Assembly: GCA_905221605.1 (NCBI GenBank)
Contig: CAJNDS010001669.1
Coordinates: 180,001-244,000 of the forward strand
Reading direction: 5' to 3'
DNA length: 64,000 nucleotides
From: Symbiodinium natans
Taxonomy: Eukaryota > Sar > Dinophyceae > Suessiales > Symbiodiniaceae
The position numbers and the translations under genes were made by a program. This document shows, piece by piece, positions 19,388 to 28,599 of this stretch (within the stretch, counting starts at the first letter, position 1; the number at the start of each line of letters is the position of its first letter). The notes beneath the pieces were generated by a model. That model ran no database searches and was not told where the DNA came from. It saw only the letters and a program-made list of their open reading frames with translations.

Positions 19388-20389
19388 TTACGGTTCATTC
19401 TCACCATCACTCGCGATTTCTGCAGCATGCTGACCATTCTCTTCCAGGGAGTCACTACAGAGCACCGCCAAGCACCTGCGTTTGTAAGGGACATCCACAA
19501 CCGGCCCTTCACGTTCTTCGTCGGAAGAGAGCACTAGTTCTACCTCCGATGTTGCGGGCGCGCTGGGGGCCTGACGTCTCCTCCACAGTTGGCTAGGGCT
19601 CGAGCGAAAGGCTTCCCTAAGAGTCAGCTGATGCTGGGTCGTCATCTGCTCACTTTCATGCAGGTGGTCCTGCGCTGCCGACAGGATAGCCTGCGGATGC
19701 GGGACACAGAAGCCCAGCTCCCTCAGCTCGAGGTGCAGCGATTCATGTATGTGCAGGGCTCCTTGTGGGACATACGCCAGGAAAACAACCCTACGGTTGC
19801 CTTCCCACGCTTGTGTTGCATGTAGCTGCGCCCTAGGGGAGAAAACAAAGGGCCTCGCTCGGATGTCCCAGTGGTGTCCTTTGACGAGTCGACCCTCAAA
19901 GCCTCGGTACACGACAGGTTCCTGACACGGTGCTCGGCACTTACACTGAACCCAAAGTCCTCCACCTACAAGATCATCCGTTAGGCCCAGTGCTGCACTG
20001 GGCAGAAAAGAGTTGAGGTGGTCTTTATGGACCTCAGCATCCGCTCCTTCCCTGATTATAATACTTGCAAAGTACAGATTGGGGAGGTGTGTGCGTGCAA
20101 AGCGGGTCAGAACCTCGGTGACATTCGGCAGTGTGCGTGTCATCTTGAAGGGGTGCTTGCGGGACCTGCTACTCATGCCAAAGGCCGCCATGAGTGCACC
20201 TCTTCGATCCTTCATACATTTGGCTTTGGGGATGAGGTCCCACAGACCGACCAGCTGATCCTTAGTGATTCCATTCCCTTGCAGAATTCGCTTCGCCTCA
20301 GCTTCTACTGCCGAGAGGGTCGGCTCTTCAATGCTCACTTCATGTTCTGGGTCGGCGGACGTCTCTCTTTCTACCAGGACATCTCCCAT
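19388..20389 (-). CDS. 2OG-Fe(II) dioxygenase-like protein, intronless
   Basis: A 333-residue frame from ATG 20389, with TAG in frame 18 bases upstream, to TAA 19388-19390. Residues about 85-210 look like a double-stranded beta-helix oxygenase: H121-K-D123 in AEVHKDHLNS, a GGGLWVQ strand at 142-148, then H190 in SPRAQLHATQAWEGNRR with Arg199/200 placed to bind 2-oxoglutarate, then VVFLAYVPQG. That is the HxD...H...R set. In dinoflagellate genomes such domains (H-R/K-D-xxN, GGxLW, WHxxxPWxGxRxxxxAY) occur in many copies and beside retroelement polyproteins (from family knowledge, unchecked). The acidic C-terminus (SSDEEREG) may be a linker. Single-exon structure and absence of heptamers around it suggest arrival by retroposition. 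Activity is unproven. Confidence 0.65.
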   Translation of the reverse strand: MGDVLVERETSADPEHEVSIEEPTLSAVEAEAKRILQGNGITKDQLVGLWDLIPKAKCMKDRRGALMAAFGMSSRSRKHPFKMTRTLPNVTEVLTRFARTHLPNLYFASIIIREGADAEVHKDHLNSFLPSAALGLTDDLVGGGLWVQCKCRAPCQEPVVYRGFEGRLVKGHHWDIRARPFVFSPRAQLHATQAWEGNRRVVFLAYVPQGALHIHESLHLELRELGFCVPHPQAILSAAQDHLHESEQMTTQHQLTLREAFRSSPSQLWRRRQAPSAPATSEVELVLSSDEEREGPVVDVPYKRRCLAVLCSDSLEENGQHAAEIASDGENEP

Positions 20390-21497
20390 CCCTCTCTCTG
20401 TGCCCTATGCAAGATTGGTGCGGCGCGACTTCAAGCGGAGCGAGAGAGCAACCAACAGAGGAGGAGAGGGAACGAGAGAGGAGCGACCTTCCGTAAACAA
20501 GTTTGCGCTGTCCCCGGAGTTGAGCCGCTCACGCTAGTGCTGTTTGAAAGTGTCTGGCTGTTCATGCTACGGCTTGCAAGAGCTGTCACATGCAGGAGCT
20601 GGAATATGCGAGCCCCCCCCCCCCCTCCCCACTCAAAGTCACCTTATCAGTCAGCAGCAGTCAGTCAGCAGCAGCAACAACAAAAAAGGGGGGGGGGGGG
20701 GGGCGACCGGCAAGAAACGCACGAGCAGGCGATCTTGTGACTATTATACCTGTTAGCCCCAGCTCCAAGTTCGTCATCGTCGTGAGCACCAATTTCGTCA
20801 CGTCAGATAAGAAAGGGGGGGGGGGGTGGCTACACAGAGGGGCGGGAAAGTCAATGCCCGGCTCACGGGTTCAAGGGAGGAGAGATCAATGTACTGAAAG
20901 AAATCCCAACCGAAGCTGATCCCTAAGGCGGGCCATCTTTTTGTCTCGATGCACCATGTCGTGGCACTTACAGCCACACGGTGGCGCACACCGCTGAAAG
21001 GTCAGTGAGCCAGGACGGCCAGTGCCATCTGTGCATGTACAAAAGACGGCTCACTTAGCTGTTCATCTACATGTACCGACCTCTGTGACGCTCCCGCCCA
21101 GAAAACCAACCAAAGAACATAAACCAAAGGAGGTAAGACTCTCAGCCCGAAGTGCACAGGACGAGAGGTCGAGGTGACGTCGTATGTTGTCGTGTGGCTC
21201 ATTGCCTAGCACTCTCCAAGCCGGTCAATCGAGATAAACACCAAAGTGAAAAGGAACAAGGACACACTGTATGACAGTAATCCCTCGGGTCCGGCTAGGC
21301 GTGTAGCAAATCGAATTACCGTGAATTAGGTTGAATTGGGGGGGGAGCATTGAATTTCGGGAGGCCTACAGGGCATGCCTCAGCTTGCAGCTGGCCAGGG
21401 TGTTCGGGGGGGACTTGCAGAACAAGCGACATAAACCACATAAGGCAATGGAGATGCGGACCTAACAGGGGACCCCACTAGGCTATCGATACCCAGT
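20390..21497. other. Intergenic region between the 2OG-like and coiled-coil genes
   Basis: Holds G/C homopolymers (20612-20631, 20689-20703, 20814-20827), a CAG/CAA-rich stretch (20640-20680) and several short overlapping frames on both strands. No TTTAGGG repeats and no gene I can support. Confidence 0.5.
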
Positions 21498-22370
21498 TCA
21501 TTGGTTCGGGCTTCCCTGGTTCTGCGCCGAGGAAATCATACCCAAGAGACTCTTCAAAAGTTCCGCCTGCTGCGCAACCAAAGCTGTACTGTTAGGCGGC
21601 TGCTGCGCGTTCGCCGGCGGGACATGATTCGCAAGCTGGATCGGACGAATGGTCCTTGCGTGGGAGGGCCTTGTCCGCATCGACCTTTGCGGCGATGTCC
21701 TGGATGATGGCGGCCTGCTCCTTTTCGAAGCGACTCGTGAGGCCAAAAATATCATTGCAAAGCTTTTCCAAAGCCAGCACTTTGACCAAAATGCTCTCCT
21801 GGCAATCTTCCGTCTTGAGAGTAATCTCGTCGAAGTTCTGCTTGACGTAGGCGTAGGTAGGGAGCGTCTCGAGCACCGCTTTGATACTCTGCAGGGCACC
21901 TTGCAGTGGCTGGGTTGTTGAGCTCAGTTGGGTCAGTGCGGTTCCAAGCGGCGCGGTCTTGTCGGCGATCTGCGTTGTGAGTTTTTGCTGCTGGACCGCT
22001 AGCTCCTTTCTGACTTCGACATTGCCATCCTTGATTTCCTGCTGTGCATCCTTGACCATCATGACTTTACGTTCCGTTTCAGTTAGCTTGGCATACACAG
22101 CGTCGATCTTCTTCTCGATGGTGTTGAAATTTTGCAGCGTCAGCTTCTCAAGGGCCGATGTCGCAGCTTTGGCTTCCATGGCTTTGGTGCAGCCTTTCAC
22201 CGTTTCCACCTGAAGCATGGAGAGCGTCTTGTCAAGGTCCTGAACCAGGCCCTTGAAGTGGCCTGGGAGGGCCTCAGAAAGGGCTTGAACCAGCTTGTCC
22301 TCTACTGCTTTGTTGGCCATCTGCTGGAACGCTTTGAGCAACGTCTGGCTCTGTTCTCCCAGCAGGTGTT
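21498..22370 (-). CDS. Coiled-coil protein with a one-base frame break near its 3' end
   Basis: An open frame starts after TAA at about 22367; the first ATG is at 22320 (MANKAVEDKLVQALSEAL). It is a long heptad-rich helical protein: KLTETERKVMMVKDAQQEIK, RKELAVQQQKLTTQIADKTA, and so on. The main frame ends near 21592 in an odd tail (ACESCPAGERAAAA). Shifting by one base at about 21650 restores a natural C-terminus (IQLANHVPPANAQQPPNSTA then QAELLKSLLGMISSAQNQGS) to TGA at 21498. Either a frameshift mutation, an assembly error or programmed shifting. Similar coiled-coil proteins ending in a QAELLKxLL motif are multicopy in dinoflagellates (recollection, unchecked). The missing start suggests an upstream exon. 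Confidence 0.55.
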
Positions 22371-22676
22371 AAACGTCCCCCACACCCACTTCATAGCGAG
22401 CAGCGGACCTCCCCCTGGATGGGTGGCAGCCGCGCCTTCCTGGCTTCGTCGGCAACACACCCAGCACTTCATGCAGCCGCAGCGCCGACGAAATGGGCAC
22501 TTGCATCCAAAAGGGCAATTGCATCCAATTACTTGCATGCATCCATAAATTAATAGTGGCAGCGCTCCCACAAGTAGCGTCAGCGCAATGAAGCGCCAGT
22601 TGGGGCTGTTGATGCCCTGCATGGCTTCCATGGCTAGCATGACACTTGGGTATGCACTGCAGGCTTCGCTTGGCAA
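22302..22676 (-). CDS. Possible upstream Cys-rich membrane exon
   Basis: A minus frame of 124 codons contains WRFIALTLLVGALPLLIYGC, a membrane segment, followed by a run with CNCPFGCKCPFRRRCGCMKC, twelve Cys in about 35 residues. It overlaps the start of the coiled-coil frame in another phase; an intron or frame break could join them. Not recognised. Confidence 0.35.
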   Translation of the reverse strand: MPSEACSAYPSVMLAMEAMQGINSPNWRFIALTLLVGALPLLIYGCMQVIGCNCPFGCKCPFRRRCGCMKCWVCCRRSQEGAAATHPGGGPLLAMKWVWGTFNTCWENRARRCSKRSSRWPTKQ

Positions 22677-22954
22677 TAATGCAGGCTTGAAGGGCCCAAA
22701 AGAGCTTGGCGCATCTGAAAATTACGTGCAAAACAAATTAAAAGGAGCGAGCGAAACAAAATCAATTTGAGTTGACGGGGGGCAAAAAGGGGAAGGGGGG
22801 GGGGGCAACAGCAGAAAGAGGAGAGCGTGGAGAGGAGCAAGATCGGTACTCCTTAGGGGAATTTAGGGTTTAGGGTTAGGGTTGCTTCGACTGTCACACT
22901 CGCACGAGGCAGGCGAGGGTTTAGGGTTTAGGGGTTGCCGATGCTGTCCTGCAG

Positions 22955-23008
22955 CATCCTTAATCGCAATCCTAGATGGAAGGTGTTCACTCATGATGTT
23001 AGAGTACA
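22955..23008 (+). CDS. Candidate exon ending at a family A element
   Basis: Acceptor GCTGTCCTGCAG, then SILNRNPRWKVFTHDVRVH running to the left end of the family A element at 23010-23121. After the element, AAGTAG|GGCTTCTTCGACCTGTGCAG is open (GFFDLC). The element may be an intron; there is no target duplication. Confidence 0.35.
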
Positions 23009-23009
23009 T

Positions 23010-23121
23010 AGTTGAAGGTTCATGGGTAAGCATAAGTAGGTTATAAGTGCCCCAAAAAGGGCTATAAGTGTAGTTACCATACTTATAACCCTACTTATCA
23101 CTACCCGTGAACCTCCAAGTA
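23010..23121. repeat. Family A element, full length
   Basis: Ends AGTTGAAGGTTCATGGGTAA and CTACCCGTGAACCTCCAAGT, with inner TAAGTAGGTTATAAG and CTTATAACCCTACTTA, an almost perfect long inverted repeat around GTAGTTACCA. 112 bp, non-coding. Confidence 0.85.
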
Positions 23122-24350
23122 GGGCTTCTTCGACCTGTGCAGGTACGTTGCAACAAAGCATCCCTCTAACCTTAGGGTAATTACATGATCCCTTAATATG
23201 GGCCCTTAAAGGGGACCCTCCATAACCCCCTTATTATACCCTCTGCAACGCAAGGGGCCATGGAACTACCCTAAGAAGGAATAAAAAAGGTTAAGCCGTA
23301 TTGTTCATACATAATAAGGACCCGAAAGCGATAATCCCCAACAACTTAAAGCTCATGTCTTGCCTTAGTAAGCATAGGGGGACCACCCTAAACCCTAAAC
23401 CCTAAACCCTAAACCCGAAACCCTAAACCCTAAACCCTAAACCCTAAACCCTAAACCCATGCTTAAAAACCACCCTTAGATTTGCCCCGTTGATCCCCAA
23501 AACAGCGACCCTACGATAGAAACAACCCTCTCACATGCCGAGCCCCTAAACCCTAAACCCTAAACCCTAAACCCTAAACCCTAAACCCTAAACCCTAAAC
23601 CCTAAACCCTAAACCGCAGTCCCCTCAACGTCCTGGCTGGCGACGCGCGCCTTAGTACACGTGGTTCGCGGGTCGTCCCATAAAACCGTTAGGGTTTAGG
23701 GTTTAGGGTTCAGGGTTCAGGGTTCAGGGTTCAGGGTTTAGGGTTAAGGGTTTAGGGTTTACAAGACTCATACTTGGAACACAAGCGGGCCCTTAGTACC
23801 CCTTAGCTAAGGAATAGACCTCTTAAAACCCCTGAGTTAAGGAATGGACCTCTTAATACCCCTTAGTTAAGGAATAGACCTCTTAATACCCCTTAGTTAA
23901 GGAATAGACCTTGGACCTAGGGTTTCGGGTGTAGGGCGACTACTTGGAGGTTCAGGGGCAGTTCTATGTAGGGTTCTGAGTTTGGCAACTATATATCAAA
24001 CCATACTTGTATCAGTACATGTGGATCTTGTGGACCTTGTGGACCTTCGCCTGGCCCTCAAAACTAGTTGTAATCATCAGAAGAATAACAGCAAGACTAA
24101 CAATCATATTCAGAAGATTTAGAACCACAAAGAGAAACTACTAGCAACCAGAAGACTTTATAAATAGCAGAGCTATAAGGAGCCTGTGGCAACAGAAGCT
24201 CCGAGAAGGCCCTTCCTTTAGGTCGACCTAAGGGGGTGGAGGGTTTTTTGGGCAAGAAGTAGCGGGATAGGAACCCTAAACCCTAGACCCCTTTTTTTGA
24301 GCCCAAACCCTAAACCCTAAACCCTAAACCCTAAACCCTAAACCCTAAAC
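23122..24350. other. Repeat-dominated stretch
   Basis: Contains CCCTAAA arrays at 23387-23457 and 23545-23615, TTTAGGG/TTCAGGG at 23690-23760, four tandem copies of an approximately 35-bp family C piece (TTAAGGAATAGACCTCTTAA, 23790-23910), a family A fragment (23941-23990) and an A-rich unique stretch (24050-24230). The unique island 23616-23690 is open on both strands and is unresolved. Confidence 0.6.
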
Positions 24351-24523
24351 CCTATGGGGTTTCGGGCTAGGCTAGGTCGTAAGGGGCCCGAACTGAATAC
24401 GGGGCTGGAGCATGCCGGAGCCATGAGCTGCCTTGCCGCCATGCTGCCGTCATCTCCTGCAGCCGTGCCTTGGATCTTCATGTTCCTTAAGCCCTCACTC
24501 ATGAGGCTGTTTCGTGGCCTGCC
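24351..24523 (-). CDS. Candidate exon with telomere-type donor
   Basis: Acceptor CGGGTTGAG|G, then about 57 codons: GRPRNSLMSEGLRNMKIQGT, AAGDDGSMAARQLMAPACSS, PVFSSGPLRPSLARNPIG, ending ATAGG|GTTTAGGG into a heptamer array. Not recognised. Upstream is a TA microsatellite (24545-24610). Confidence 0.45.
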
Positions 24524-25659
24524 CTCAACCCGATTCAACATCAAAATATACATATGTGTATATATATATATATGTGTGTATATATATATGAGTGTATATA
24601 CATATAAACACAAACTTACATGTGCTATAACCTTTTTTGTTCAGGCTCTACGGGAGCCCAACCTAACCCACCCAGATCTGTAGAGCGAGGCAACCCACCA
24701 AGAGGCAGAACAAGTGCGTTGTGTGCCTCATGATTTAGGGCTGCAGGACCCTAAACCCCAGACCCTAAACCCTAACCCTAAACCCCAGACCCTAAACCCT
24801 AAACCCTAAACTGTGGGGTCTAGGGTCTTGGGGCTTATGGAACATACTTCGATCCAAACAAAGGGCCATGTTGGGAGGTTCAGGGGTCGTTCGAAGCCGG
24901 GTTGTAAGTATGGTATCGGTGCTGATAACACTATGTCGGGTACCTATGCCTAAACCCTAGCCCTAAACCCTAAACCCTAAGCCCTAAACCCTAAACCCTA
25001 ACCTAAACCCTAAACCCCTAGTGGTGGTGGAATCCCGAAAGCCTCAGGCCCATTCTCTGGGAAGCTGCACAACGTGCTTCACCCAAACCCTAGGGTCCCT
25101 AAACCCAAACCGTAAAACCCAAACCCTAAACCCAGAACCCAGGGTTTTGGGGTGATGGACCCCAAAAAAGCACGGAAATGGTGGAAACCCTAAGATGCGC
25201 TGTGTGCTTTACTAGACCCGGGAGTAGCCTAGGAATAAAAGGGTGCCCTTTTGGGTTTTAAGGGGATTATACGGGAACCCCAACCCTAAAAAAAGGAAAA
25301 AGGGCCTACTCCCGGTCCTAGATTACCCTAAATCTAGGGATTCAAGGTTCCAGGGTCAAGGCATCTGGGTCGATTCTGGTGGAAACCCTAAACCCCCTAA
25401 ACCCGATATTGGGAGTTGATCAAGATACCAGTTCCCAAAAGTCACCGTGCACTTCCTTGCAAACCCATAGAAACCCAAAAGGAACTTCCCAAGAAGGACG
25501 TTGAGACTAGCACCTGAATATACCCCCTCAAGACCCCAATGCCCCTTAATTCAGGAATATACCTATAACCACATAGGAACCCTTAATATGATTCAAGGTT
25601 CTATTCCTAAACCCTAAACCCTAACCCTAAACCCTAAACCCTCTTCTGGGAAGCTACAG

Positions 25660-25725
25660 CGCAGCAGCAGCCAGCAGGCTTCGTGGCGGGAAGGTCGGGC
25701 TTGCCTCGCAAAGAACCAAGCAAAG
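25660..25725 (+). CDS. Candidate exon, unidentified
   Basis: Acceptor AGCTACAG and donor GCAAAG|GTCAGT enclose 22 codons: RSSSQQASWREGRACLAKNQ, AK. The donor has a good consensus. Not recognised. Confidence 0.35.
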
Positions 25726-26240
25726 GTCAGTCTAGGGTTTAGGGTTTAGGGTTTAGGGTTTAGGGTTTAGGGTTTAGGGTTTAGGGTTTAGGGTGTAGGG
25801 TGTCGGGTGTAGGGTGTAGGGTGTAGGGCTAGGCCTGAAGCTCGCCCCCCGATTTACCGTACTTCAACTGCTTCGTCCTCACCCTCATCAACATGGTTTT
25901 ACTGAGTTTGTGATGCTTACTACCCAGAGAGTCCAAACCCCCAATGAAGATATATACCTTAAATTTTATAGGGATCCTTATTCTGAATTAATCAAGGTAT
26001 GTTCCCTGTTTAACTTAAAGGGTATGAAGGGCTCTTTGGGCATACTGTTGGTGTTGCTTTTTGGGTTGTTGTCCTCGCTGTTGCTTTCCTATTGTTCTCC
26101 AGTCTTCTAACCCTATGAACCCGAGATACCTCTCAAACTTGCCTCCGGTCTAGCCACTGTTCCACGGGGCCCTGCGTGATTGCTCTCGATTAAGGCGGCG
26201 GGCTTCAGCTAAGGGTTCAGGGCTTATGGCCTTATTCACG

Positions 26241-26357
26241 TACTTGAAGGTTCCCTACTTATAAAGGGATAACCCCTATAAGGCCCTTTAGGGGCATTAT
26301 AAGTAGGGATATAAGTACAGTTACAAGTAGTTATTAAGTCCCATGAACCTCCAAGTA
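26241..26357. repeat. Family A element with palindromic core
   Basis: Ends TACTTGAAGGTTCC and CATGAACCTCCAAGTA. The core AACCCCTATAAGGCCCTTTA + GGGG is itself near-palindromic. Same core as copies at 32604, 44991, 46149, 47166, 50461 and 53811. Confidence 0.85.
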
Positions 26358-26569
26358 TGATTTGAGGGTGTAATGATATTCCTCTATTTGGCTCTCTGGT
26401 GCTACAGCCCCTCATTGACGGGTTTTGGGCTCTCTGGGCACACCCACGACAGAAACCCTAAACCCTTTTCAACCCGGGCTCTCTGAGGTGCCTACCTAAG
26501 CCCTAAACCCTAAACCCTAAACCCTAAACCCTAAACCCTAAACCCTAAACCCTAAACCGCAACAACGGC

Positions 26570-26643
26570 CTCGAGCGCTCTGCTCAATGAGCACCCGCAG
26601 CTCTGCGACATCCTTGACACGGTGCTGCTCCTCCAGCTCAATC
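26570..26643 (-). CDS. Exon of a coiled-coil-like gene
   Basis: Acceptor GCACCGAG|G, then IELEEQHRVKDVAELRVLIE, QSAR, donor CTCGAG|GC. A strongly amphipathic charged helix. It probably belongs with exons at 27003-27057 and 27238-27282 on the same strand. Confidence 0.45.
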
Positions 26644-27002
26644 CTCGGTGCACATCCGGCCCCAAAGAGCCCTTCATACCCCCCGAGCTCAGGAAGATAA
26701 CCAAAGAGCCCAATACCCCTTAACTAAGGAAATCATACGAAGGATCCCTATATGTTTTAAGGAATGTTGCTTAATTGAGGGCTTTTGGGCTCTCTGGATA
26801 CCTGAAATCATATACATGCATGCAGCTTCGTCCCGAACTGGAAGGCTGGTGATGGACGAAAGGTCACAAGTCCCAGCGAAGTGGTTGCGTGCATACCATA
26901 GCGGCATAACCATGAATGCAAACAGAGCGAGTCGGCGCGAGAGAGAGAGGGCGCGCGCCTCTCCCACGCAATTACCGGAAAACGTGCAAACTGACATGGC
27001 GC

Positions 27003-27057
27003 ACAAAGAACTCCCCTTGCCGCTGGAGTTCATCTGCGCCAGCGCCTCCCACCGTGC
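27003..27057 (-). CDS. Exon of a coiled-coil-like gene
   Basis: Acceptor GCTCCAG|G in phase 0 with the upstream exon, reading ARWEALAQMNSSGKG. The 3' boundary is uncertain (several AG|G or GG|GA choices). Confidence 0.4.
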
Positions 27058-27237
27058 CTGGAGCTCTCTATCTAGATGACGCGAAAGTTTCTGGGGCTGG
27101 AACCCTAAACCCCAAACCCCCTAAACTGCCCTAAGGTTAGGGTTCAGGGTTTAGGGTTAAAAAGGTTTAGGGTATAGGGTTTGGGGTTTAGGGTTTGGGG
27201 TTTAGGGTTTAGGGTTCCAAGAATCAGTGACACCTGC

Positions 27238-27282
27238 CTGTGCAATCTCCAGGTCGGTAGAGCAGCTGGCTGGCGTGACATC
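27238..27282 (-). CDS. Exon of a coiled-coil-like gene
   Basis: A strong acceptor (CTCTCTTGCTCCAG|G), 15 codons DVTPASCSTDLEIAQ, and donor CACAG|GC; phase 0 on both sides and continuous with ARWEALAQ of the next exon. Confidence 0.45.
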
Positions 27283-27849
27283 CTGGAGCAAGAGAGGCAC
27301 TGGTGAGGTCTAAACCCTAATCCCTAATCCCTATGATCCTAGACCCTAAACAGCCGCTTGACCGGGGCTGACCAGGGCCTTGAACCCAGAGAGCCCACAA
27401 CCCCACCTGTAGCCCAAGCAACCGACCTGTTTAAGGAGATACCCTAAACCCTAAACCCTAAACCCTAAACCATATATTGGGAAGTCATAAGCAGGAAGCC
27501 TCTGGGCTACAGGCGCAGTTAAGGAATAGACCTGAAGTCCGGCTCGTAAGGGCGCCGTGCTAGAGAAGCGGACCCCGAAACAGTGACCCTAATTTGGAGA
27601 ACTCGCCAAAAGGTTTTAGGATCTATTCCGAGGTTCTTAGAAGGATTCTACACTCTTGTGGTGTATATTCGGGCGATCCCTGTTTGGGGAAATGCCCATC
27701 GAAGTATCCTCAATGCTCCCCTCAACTGAGGGGTCCTTGTGGTTGTGCTACACCCAAAACCCCAAGCCGCAGCTTACCCTAGGCCCAGTACCCTAAACCC
27801 TAAACCCTAAACTCTAAACCCTAAACTCTAAACCCTAAACCCCCTAAAC

Positions 27850-27948
27850 CCTGAGCCCTCCCAGCTCCACTACTCTCTCCTGATTCTTGCCTGGAGCTTT
27901 GTGATCCTCGGTCTGTGCCACCAGTTCCCCCCCCGAGTCGAGATGCTC
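27850..27948 (-). CDS. Candidate exon with telomere-type donor
   Basis: Acceptor GTCTTAG|G, then ASRLGGELVAQTEDHKAPGK, NQERVVELGGL, ending CTCAGG|GTTTAGGG. The plus strand is also open with a hydrophobic reading (SLLILAWSFVILGLC). Strand unresolved. Confidence 0.3.
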
Positions 27949-28011
27949 CTAAGACACATGCCCGGAAACCCCAAGCCCTAAACCCTAAACCCCTAAACCC
28001 CTCCCCGAAAG

Positions 28012-28171
28012 CTACGATCAATCCCGGATGGCGATGGAATCAGGGATGGCAGCAGAAGGGGGTGAGGAAAGGATTCGAAAGAGCCTTCTGCCGAAAAGGA
28101 CCAGAAGGGATTTGGGAAAGGCATCTGGGGTGGCCAAGAAATCGCTGGAAGGCATGGCGAACATGTCTGCA
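28012..28171 (+). CDS. Exon 1 of a plus-strand gene with telomere-repeat introns
   Basis: Acceptor CCCCGAAAG, then 53 codons: YDQSRMAMESGMAAEGGEER, IRKSLLPKRTRRDLGKASGV, AKKSLEGMANMSA. It ends TCTGCA|GTTTAGGG. Basic and Ala-rich; not recognised. One other plus frame is open too, so support comes mainly from the phase agreement with exons 2 and 3. Confidence 0.5.
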
Positions 28172-28212
28172 GTTTAGGGTTTAGGGTTTCGGGTTTAGTG
28201 TTTAGGGTTTAG
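28172..28212 (+). other. Predicted 41-nt intron consisting wholly of telomere-like heptamers
   Basis: Starts GTTTAGGG and ends GGGTTTAG; internal units are TTTAGGG, TTTCGGG, TTTAGTG, TTTAGGG. Unspliced reading gives GCA GTT TAG. Spliced, the flanking 53- and 42-codon frames join in phase 0. Confidence 0.5.
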
Positions 28213-28339
28213 TTTCGGGGGCTCAAAAAGGGCATCAGGAATTGCCTCAGCAACAGGCCCAGGAATGTGAGAGGGGCCAAAAAGGACACGACATCGAGGG
28301 GAGGCGATGATGCCTGCATGATATTAGGGTCTGAGAAGG
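28213..28339 (+). CDS. Exon 2 of the same gene
   Basis: Follows TTTAG directly and reads FRGLKKGIRNCLSNRPRNVR, GAKKDTTSRGGDDACMILGS, EK, then GG|GTTTAGGG. Very basic, then acidic. Function unknown. Confidence 0.5.
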
Positions 28340-28413
28340 GTTTAGGGTTTAGGGTTTAGGGTTTAGGGTTTAGGGTTTAGGTCCAGGGTTAGGGTTTAGG
28401 GTTTAGGGCTTAG
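28340..28413 (+). other. Predicted 74-nt intron consisting wholly of telomere-like heptamers
   Basis: GTTTAGGG repeated, one TTTAGGTCCAGGG interruption, ending GGGCTTAG|GA. GT-AG ends; phase 1 on both sides. Confidence 0.45.
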
Positions 28414-28442
28414 GAAGTCTTCTTCGCAAAGGCCGGCAATGA
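28414..28442 (+). CDS. Terminal exon of the same gene
   Basis: The two leading bases complete a Gly codon, then SLLRKGRQ and TGA at 28440-28442. Very short; supported only by phase and by the acceptor CTTAG|G. A longer reading in another phase is EVFFAKAGNEAGIT and a stop. Confidence 0.35.
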
Positions 28443-28599
28443 AGCGGGTATAACCTGAAACTAGGTACACCTCCCACTCGTACCCCACCTATTAAACTAT
28501 GTCTCACCAGGGTTCCAGAATTCAGGCAGAGGCAGTATTACCAGCTCTCACAAGTTATTCCAAGCTGGTATTCGCTTGAGCTACTAGCTGCGTGGACGG

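Noticed and set aside
20500-20919. Plus-strand frames opposite the 5' end of the 2OG-like gene
   Set aside because: They run through G and C homopolymers and CAG repeats, start antisense to the supported gene, and have no domain.
23616-23690. Exon on either strand between CCCTAAA and TTTAGGG arrays
   Set aside because: Both strands are open for more than 20 codons, with no homology and no decisive splice sites, so no call is made.
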